Below, piece by piece: positions 58,809-64,000 of a stretch of DNA of 64,000 bases. Every line of letters starts with the position of its first letter. Position 1 is the first letter of the stretch. The DNA lies in the NCBI RefSeq assembly GCF_003265305.2, contig NZ_CP033459.1, positions 1,984,001 to 2,048,000 of the forward strand. Reading direction: 5' to 3'. The stretch is from Pseudoprevotella muciniphila. GTDB taxonomy: Bacteria > Bacteroidota > Bacteroidia > Bacteroidales > Bacteroidaceae. The notes under the pieces are model-generated. The model made no database searches. It had not been told where the DNA came from and saw nothing but the letters and a program-made list of their open reading frames with translations. The position numbers and the translations under genes are program-made.

Positions 58809-60173
58809 ATGAAATCCAGACTAATATCATTGATATGCCTTATGGTATGTCTTACAGGTATTGCCCGTGCTGATGACCCCTTCCGCAACCATCGTTACAA
58901 TGCTTTTACCACTCTCAAGGTGGACACCAGCAGCATCGTCTTTGTGGGAAACAGCATCACAAACCTGCACGAGTGGTGGGAAGCCTTCGGATGCAATGCC
59001 AAAGTACTCAACCGCGGTGTGTCCGGCTCCTATTCCGACGAAGTGCTTGCCAATCTTGAGAATGTCATCATGGGTCATCCCGCAAAGATTTTCTTTATGA
59101 TAGGTACAAACGACCTCGGAATGTATGGCAACAAAACCGCAAAAATAGCCGCCAACGTGCGCGAAATCGTGGCGCGTGTTAAAAAAGAGTCGCCTAAAAC
59201 GGAAATTTATCTCCAAAGCGTGCTGCCGACAGAAGTGGGCAAGAGAACCCTGCCTGCAGAGCGTGAAATAAACGATTCTTTAAAGAAGATATGCACCGAC
59301 TGCAACCTCACTTACGTGGATTTGTGGGACTTGCTCATAGATATACCTTCAAAGAATCCCCTCAGTATGTCGAACGACGGGCTGCACCTCACAGTGAAGG
59401 GCTACTACCAGTGGTGCAATGCCATAGCACCCATCGTAGGCAGCAAGTGTGTCTACACCAACGGAGAGAACAATTATGGCGGTGTAGATAAACTTTATGG
59501 TATGCGTGTAACGCAATTCGGCGACCTGCCCGTATGTAAGGGCGACGTCCTGCTCATCGGCGATGAAGTGGTAACAGGTGGAGAGTGGCACGAATTGCTT
59601 AACTCGACCAAAATCAAGAGCCGTGGCAATGCATGGGACTATCCGGGACGCCCCCTTTCGGTAACGCTGGCTTCCATTCCTGTCATTCTCCAGGGTAGGG
59701 AAGGAAACGAACAGCCTGCAAAGGTGTTCCTCTATGCCGGAGTACGCGAAGTAAACGGAAACAAGAATGTGGCTGCTTCGGCAGTGGAGTACAGGAAAGT
59801 GGTGGACAAAATCCGCGAAATGGCACCAAATACGAAAATATACCTCATGGCACACCTGCCGCAGGCCAACGCAAAACTAAGCAAGCGCGCAAAGGATTTC
59901 AACCTCCAACTGCAAATCATTGCTGAAGACATAGAAGGTGTAACGTACGTAGATACCTACACGCCTTTTGTGAAGGGGAGTGGCATAAACCCCGAATATA
60001 TGATGGGCAACTATCTCACAGGACTTGGCTACAACCGCCTGGCTCGTGTTCTGGCGGATTATCTCGTGGAAGAAGGCGTCAGTGTGATGGACGAGGATGT
60101 GGCACGCGAACTTGCAGCAACGTATGAAGCGCGCAATGCAGCATACATGCAGAATGTGCGTAAGAAAAAGTAA
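58809..60173 (+). CDS. Exported SGNH esterase with a second, degenerate SGNH domain
   Basis: A 454-residue exported protein; signal peptide about 1-21. Domain 1 (about 30-215) is an SGNH hydrolase: block I FVGNSITN with Ser49, block II NRGVSGS, block III GTND (99-102) and block V DGLHLT with Asp190/His193. Domain 2 (about 245-430) keeps the fold pattern, but block I reads LIGDEVVTGGEW (Glu253 replaces Ser), block III reads YAGVRE and the DxxH motif is absent, so it is probably inactive. Its resemblance to sialate O-acetylesterases and the neighbouring glycan genes suggest deacetylation of host sialic acid. A paralogue follows 32 bases downstream. No sorting tail. Confidence 0.88.
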   Translation: MKSRLISLICLMVCLTGIARADDPFRNHRYNAFTTLKVDTSSIVFVGNSITNLHEWWEAFGCNAKVLNRGVSGSYSDEVLANLENVIMGHPAKIFFMIGTNDLGMYGNKTAKIAANVREIVARVKKESPKTEIYLQSVLPTEVGKRTLPAEREINDSLKKICTDCNLTYVDLWDLLIDIPSKNPLSMSNDGLHLTVKGYYQWCNAIAPIVGSKCVYTNGENNYGGVDKLYGMRVTQFGDLPVCKGDVLLIGDEVVTGGEWHELLNSTKIKSRGNAWDYPGRPLSVTLASIPVILQGREGNEQPAKVFLYAGVREVNGNKNVAASAVEYRKVVDKIREMAPNTKIYLMAHLPQANAKLSKRAKDFNLQLQIIAEDIEGVTYVDTYTPFVKGSGINPEYMMGNYLTGLGYNRLARVLADYLVEEGVSVMDEDVARELAATYEARNAAYMQNVRKKK

Positions 60174-60205
60174 TCATTAGACTCATAAATACAAAATCAA
60201 TAACA

Positions 60206-63200
60206 ATGAAGAAATTTATCCTTTTTACAGCAGCATTGATGCTTAGCATCTCTATGGTGCATGCAGACTTGCCTTTCCGCAACCATAGGTTCAGTTCCTT
60301 TTCAGTACTTGAAGTGGACACTAACAGCATCGTATTCCTCGGAAACAGCATTACCAACATGAATGAATGGTGGGAAATGTTCGACAGCAATCCCAACATC
60401 GTCAATCGCGGAAACTCCGGAGCAGTATCATCCGAATGGCTTGCAAATCTCGAAATGGTAATAACCGGCAAACCCAAGAAAATCTTCCTCATGATAGGCA
60501 CGAACGACCTTGGGGCAGTCGGTCTCAGTACTCCTCAGCAGGTGGCATCTACCATCCGCAAAATATTTACACGCATCAAAAATGAAAGTCCCAAAACGGA
60601 AGTATATTGTCAAAGTATCTTGCCCAGTAACTATCGACGAACAGAGAGTGTTTTGCTCGCAGCCAACGACTCGTTGAAGAAAATGTGCCCCGAGTTTGGA
60701 TATACCTACATCGACCTTTGGGATTCACTCTACGGCATCATGAATGGCACCAATGGAGGTCTCTCCTACGATGGCTTGCACCTCACCGCCAAGGGTTACT
60801 ACATCTGGGGGCAGAAAATCAAGCAATATGTGGGCAACAACTGTGTGTTCACTAATGCAGATTTGAATAATGCAGGCTATGGAGGCTCACATGGCATGAG
60901 ATACACCGTATTAGCCGATCTTCCTGTCAAGAGTAGCGATGTGCTCATCATTGGTGATGAAATGGTGCATGGCGGCGAGTGGCACGAACTGCTCCATAGC
61001 GATAAAATCAAGAGTAGGGGAACAGGGTGGGGATACCCGGGCTCAAGCATAGAGCATGTCATCAATCTGACGCCGGTCGTACTGCAAGGGCGCACAGGAA
61101 ATCAGGCTCCGGCAAAAATGTTTGTCTATGCTGGTGTGTCCGATGTCAACAATACGAGCGACCCGGCAACGACAGCAACAAATTATTGGAAAATCGTGGA
61201 CAAAATCCATGCGCTCTGTCCGACGACAAAAATATATGTCATGGCGCTTCAACCTACTGCCACGGCAGCCACCAATACAGGTAAGGTGGTGCCCTTCAAT
61301 GCCGCTATCAAAGCAAAGGCAGAAGCAACGGACTATGTAACATACGTGGACACCTACACACCGCTCGTCAATAGCAGTACAAACGTGGGTAACTCCAAGT
61401 ATTTCAGCGGGAACTATCTCTACGGACTTGGCTACATCAAAACGGCGCAAATCCTGGCACAATACCTTGAAGAAGAAGGTGTCAGCGTACTTTCAGAGAA
61501 CGAAGCACAGACCTTGATGAACCGCTACAGTGCGCGCAACACACTCGGTGGCGCTGTGTCCGCCGTTAACGACTACAAAGCCGGAACAGAAATGGGGCAG
61601 TACAGCGCAGAAGCCATAGAGAATTTCTCGGCAACTATAGACGAGTGCTACGAACTGCTCACCTCCGAAACTGCCACCAACGAGCAACTCTCTGCCAAAG
61701 CAACAAGCATGAATACAGCCCTAAACAGTATCCGTGAGAGCATCGCCATGCCTAAAGAAAGCGGTGACACCTGCTATTGGTACACTTTCAATTCCTCGCT
61801 TCGAAACAGCCTCTATCTCTCTTCAACAGCCACTGCAGGAGGTGTGCAAGGTAATGCATCAAGTACACGCGCATCTCATTGGAAGTTCATTAAACGAGCA
61901 GATGGCCGTTATGACATCGTGAACCGTTCACACGGGGGGTATATCGCTCCAACAGCAGTCTACAACAATCAAATCAAAACCGTATCCACCCAACCCCAGA
62001 AAGGCTGGAAATTGAGTTACAGCAACACGGCAGGTATGTATATCATCAGTAGCGATGCCGTACAACTCAACCAAACTAACCTGTTAGGCACCCCCATCTA
62101 CAACTGGAGTGCGGGAGGCACAGGCACCGACCGCGACGACGCAGGATGCCAGTTCACCATCAAATATGTAGCGATGACTGTGCCCGCTGACACTACCACT
62201 ACTCCAGACACTACAATGGCACCCGTTTATACATACAACACACAACGCGGTGCACTCTATGCCAATGGGGCCAGCACGGCAGTGAACAAAAGCGGTGCAA
62301 ACGAGGACGATCCCACCTATCATTGGGGCATTGTGGAATACAAGGACAAAAAGTACATTTTTAGTGTATCTGAAAAGGCTTTCCTTTCTAAGAAAGTGGG
62401 AATGAACAGCGGAGCAAACTCCATCCTGACGATAGATGCCATCGATGCCATCAATTTTGCAGAATCGGGCAATGCTGATTATCCCGATTTCCTGTCAGTA
62501 ACACAAAGTGGAGCCACCTACTACCTCAACATGACCTCCGATCCGGGCGATTTACGTATTGATTCGTGGAGCACGAAAGATGTTGGAAACCGTGTGAAGT
62601 TCGGAGAAGTGGAAGGTGTGCTGTACAACGAGGCGGAAGCCATTGCCATATTGAAAGAATTCCTCGGCGAGACGACAGACCCTGAAGATCCTAAAGTGCC
62701 ACCATATACCGCAGCAGCAGAATATGCCTATACACTCGACGGCACATCGCCCATAGAACTCACAGGACCACTCGCCGAAACACTCCTCGACATGGAGAGC
62801 GGAACAGTGTTCATCTCTTTCACACCTGCCACCACGACAAACAGGCAAATCCTCCTTGCTGCATGCAATTACACCAATTCTGCATTCTTCGGAGCCATGA
62901 TGAACGGCGGAAAACTCGCCGTGAACGAAACATCCACCGACGGTGCGGAAGGATGGTACACCCGCGGAACTGCAGTAACAGCAAATCAACAGCACGCTGT
63001 AGCACTGACATTCAATAAATCCACCGGTATATATACCTACTACACCAATGGCGCATCGAACGGCACGATAACGCTCCCTTCAGGAAACTATCAAGCCAAT
63101 TTCTTCGGAACAGGCAACTTCAGCCAAATCTTCCTTGGAGGAGCAAAACTTTCCAATAACGCCAACATGAACCCCTTCACCGGAAAAATCAACGACATAC

Positions 63201-63394
63201 AGGTATGGACAGAAATCCTTGATGCCGAAACCGTGGCAATGATTCAAGCCCGCAACCTCGACGACCTGCCCACGGCAATCAGCACAACTGTCGTCAATAA
63301 TCCTTCAGAAACCATCTACGACCTCACCGGCAGACAAATCAGAAAACCCGCGAGAGGCATATACATCGCAGGTGGTAAGAAATTCATTCGGTAA
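60206..63394 (+). CDS. Exported SGNH esterase paralogue with lectin-like modules, CBM40-like domain and sorting-type tail
   Basis: A 1062-residue exported protein; signal peptide MKKFILFTAALMLSISMVHA. Residues about 24-435 are homologous to the preceding gene, including active SGNH domain 1 (FLGNSITN with Ser48, GTND, DGLHLT) and the same GDE substitution in domain 2. Added are a helical linker (about 440-510), two trefoil-like modules (about 515-660, NSLYLSSTATAG...WKFIK; about 680-820), a concanavalin-like domain (about 832-1015, IELTGPLAETLLDMESGTVF ... HAVALTFNKSTGIYTYYTNG) resembling the N-terminal CBM40 of bacterial sialidases, and the tail IYDLTGRQIRKPARG then IYIAGGKKFIR. Together these suggest a surface-targeted sialate O-acetylesterase. 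Confidence 0.87.
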   Translation: MKKFILFTAALMLSISMVHADLPFRNHRFSSFSVLEVDTNSIVFLGNSITNMNEWWEMFDSNPNIVNRGNSGAVSSEWLANLEMVITGKPKKIFLMIGTNDLGAVGLSTPQQVASTIRKIFTRIKNESPKTEVYCQSILPSNYRRTESVLLAANDSLKKMCPEFGYTYIDLWDSLYGIMNGTNGGLSYDGLHLTAKGYYIWGQKIKQYVGNNCVFTNADLNNAGYGGSHGMRYTVLADLPVKSSDVLIIGDEMVHGGEWHELLHSDKIKSRGTGWGYPGSSIEHVINLTPVVLQGRTGNQAPAKMFVYAGVSDVNNTSDPATTATNYWKIVDKIHALCPTTKIYVMALQPTATAATNTGKVVPFNAAIKAKAEATDYVTYVDTYTPLVNSSTNVGNSKYFSGNYLYGLGYIKTAQILAQYLEEEGVSVLSENEAQTLMNRYSARNTLGGAVSAVNDYKAGTEMGQYSAEAIENFSATIDECYELLTSETATNEQLSAKATSMNTALNSIRESIAMPKESGDTCYWYTFNSSLRNSLYLSSTATAGGVQGNASSTRASHWKFIKRADGRYDIVNRSHGGYIAPTAVYNNQIKTVSTQPQKGWKLSYSNTAGMYIISSDAVQLNQTNLLGTPIYNWSAGGTGTDRDDAGCQFTIKYVAMTVPADTTTTPDTTMAPVYTYNTQRGALYANGASTAVNKSGANEDDPTYHWGIVEYKDKKYIFSVSEKAFLSKKVGMNSGANSILTIDAIDAINFAESGNADYPDFLSVTQSGATYYLNMTSDPGDLRIDSWSTKDVGNRVKFGEVEGVLYNEAEAIAILKEFLGETTDPEDPKVPPYTAAAEYAYTLDGTSPIELTGPLAETLLDMESGTVFISFTPATTTNRQILLAACNYTNSAFFGAMMNGGKLAVNETSTDGAEGWYTRGTAVTANQQHAVALTFNKSTGIYTYYTNGASNGTITLPSGNYQANFFGTGNFSQIFLGGAKLSNNANMNPFTGKINDIQVWTEILDAETVAMIQARNLDDLPTAISTTVVNNPSETIYDLTGRQIRKPARGIYIAGGKKFIR

Positions 63395-63448
63395 GAAAAT
63401 TTTTAATTGTTTGTTACATTAGACTGGTTATACATTTACAACGAAATG

Positions 63449-63507
63449 TTACAGCCGTAAAATTTACAGCCATAAGTTTACAGCCATAAATTTATAGCTG
63501 TAAAATT
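63449..63507. repeat. Tandem TTTACAGCCATAA repeat, hairpin-forming
   Basis: Four imperfect units of about 14-15 bp (TTACAGCCGTAAAA, TTTACAGCCATAAG, TTTACAGCCATAAA, TTTATAGCTGTAAAA). TTTACAGC of unit three pairs with GCTGTAAA of unit four, so the array can form a hairpin between convergent genes and may terminate both. Confidence 0.7.
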
Positions 63508-63754
63508 ACGCCGTCACCCCCAACTCGTATAGTCTTTCAGGCGCGAAGTCCACACCATTGTACCATTCCAGTGTCCAGTCGGTAAGGGCGAATTGGACAA
63601 ACTTGCTGTGGTCGAGCAACTGTTCGCGGAGTTTTCCTGTTAACAGCGGCCTGAAATCGACTATGCGTCGCTCACCGTTGCTAAACTCTAGTACCATTGT
63701 GTAGTCGTGCAGGTATTCCACATCGACCACTCTGAGCAATTCCTGGTTTTCCAT
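63506..63754 (-). CDS. DUF2442 family small protein
   Basis: An 82-residue protein with the DUF2442 pattern: VVDVEYLHDYTMVLEFSNGE, RIVDFRPLL and the ending TLEWYNGVDFAPERLYE. DUF2442 genes commonly accompany DUF4160 genes, as here (23-base gap). The pairing and small sizes resemble toxin-antitoxin modules, but no activity is established that I can name. Confidence 0.85.
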   Translation of the reverse strand: MENQELLRVVDVEYLHDYTMVLEFSNGERRIVDFRPLLTGKLREQLLDHSKFVQFALTDWTLEWYNGVDFAPERLYELGVTA

Positions 63755-63777
63755 CTTCGTGATTTTTAAAAGGTTGA

Positions 63778-64000
63778 TTATCTTAAAGGGTCAATGGGCA
63801 ATGCTTCTTCCCCATTCTGTAGGCGTGTCCAGTTCGCCATAAGTTCGTCGTGGTGCTCGTCCATCCACTCAAACACCTTCTTAAGTGCTTTGCGAGGCAG
63901 TTCGCCCTTAACCACCCCTTTGTTGATGGTTACGGTGCAACGATAGTCACCGTAACGCACATGGAAATCAGGTGGATTGTGATCATCGCCAAACATGGCT
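63778..64000 (-). CDS. DUF4160 family small protein (5' end beyond window)
   Basis: At least 72 residues visible from an internal ATG at 63996, but the frame is still open at the window edge. The conserved family start (a short segment before MFGDDHNPPDFHVRYGDY) is missing, so about 15-20 residues probably lie outside. The HNPPDFHVRYG motif (normally HNPPHFHV) and the helical end VFEWMDEHHDELMANW identify DUF4160. Cytoplasmic; paired with the DUF2442 gene downstream. Confidence 0.82.
   Translation of the reverse strand, partial: AMFGDDHNPPDFHVRYGDYRCTVTINKGVVKGELPRKALKKVFEWMDEHHDELMANWTRLQNGEEALPIDPLR

Overview
The window looks like chromosomal DNA of a Bacteroidales bacterium, most likely Prevotella or a close relative from a host-associated (gut, rumen or oral) niche. 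Three things support this. Many genes are preceded by the Bacteroidetes -7 box TAnnTTTG. Exported proteins end in a short GR-V...GxYI-NGKK tail resembling the type IX secretion sorting tail. The gene content is also typical: a fused nucleoside kinase, a Bacteroidetes-type malate dehydrogenase, GH92 mannosidases, and ECF sigma/anti-sigma operons. No rRNA, CRISPR array, phage or intact transposase was seen.

Layout. 1-9345 is mostly minus-strand housekeeping: membrane pyrophosphatase (cut by the window start), RNase R, TypA, a small exported protein, a dockerin plus sulfatase-modifying-factor-like protein, and aminopeptidase P. Malate dehydrogenase (9421-10413) is plus strand. 10491-16834 holds two GH92 genes flanking a nucleoside kinase, all minus. 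17103-26653 is a plus-strand host-glycan block: a 1297-residue exported protein, a 60-residue peptide, a GH33 sialidase and a GH2 beta-galactosidase. An AraC-type regulator, CysRS and a 1199-residue exported protein follow. 33413-39444 contains two flavodoxin-fold proteins, a GH3-like adenylating enzyme, an Ig-like lipoprotein, a methyltransferase-like protein and a cobalamin adenosyltransferase. 39726-45587 is minus: an unrecognised pair and a large modular exported protein. 45765-53415 holds a methyltransferase, an ECF sigma/anti-sigma operon, a PP2C phosphatase facing a VWA protein, a sigma-like fusion protein, a papain-like peptidase and an exported flavin-reductase-like protein. Two identical tRNA-Asn genes follow. 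53915-63394 carries a PfkB kinase, an S41 peptidase, a GH29 fucosidase, CutC and two tandem SGNH esterases. A DUF2442/DUF4160 pair closes the window.

Function. Sialidase, beta-galactosidase, fucosidase, GH92 mannosidases and probable sialate O-acetylesterases together form a toolkit for trimming host mucin and N-glycans, although they are dispersed and no SusC/SusD pair is present. The second SGNH protein carries a domain resembling the sialidase N-terminal (CBM40-like) module, which links it to sialic acid.

The most unusual non-coding signal is a family of three intergenic elements (6251-6429, 12793-12934, 48780-48959) built from GAAGTTAAC-type units. Their termini are conserved and always face the downstream gene the same way. 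The core of one copy is inverted relative to its termini. A second family, with 17-bp terminal inverted repeats (33001-33369 and 39501-39618), looks like a miniature transposable element. Other points of interest are a GH92 with Gln at the presumed catalytic-acid position, a sigma-like protein fused to a phage-type FGSNLxGxH domain, a PP2C/VWA pair reminiscent of TerY-P signalling, and an AraC regulator gene preceded by two exact 17-bp direct repeats 22 bp apart.
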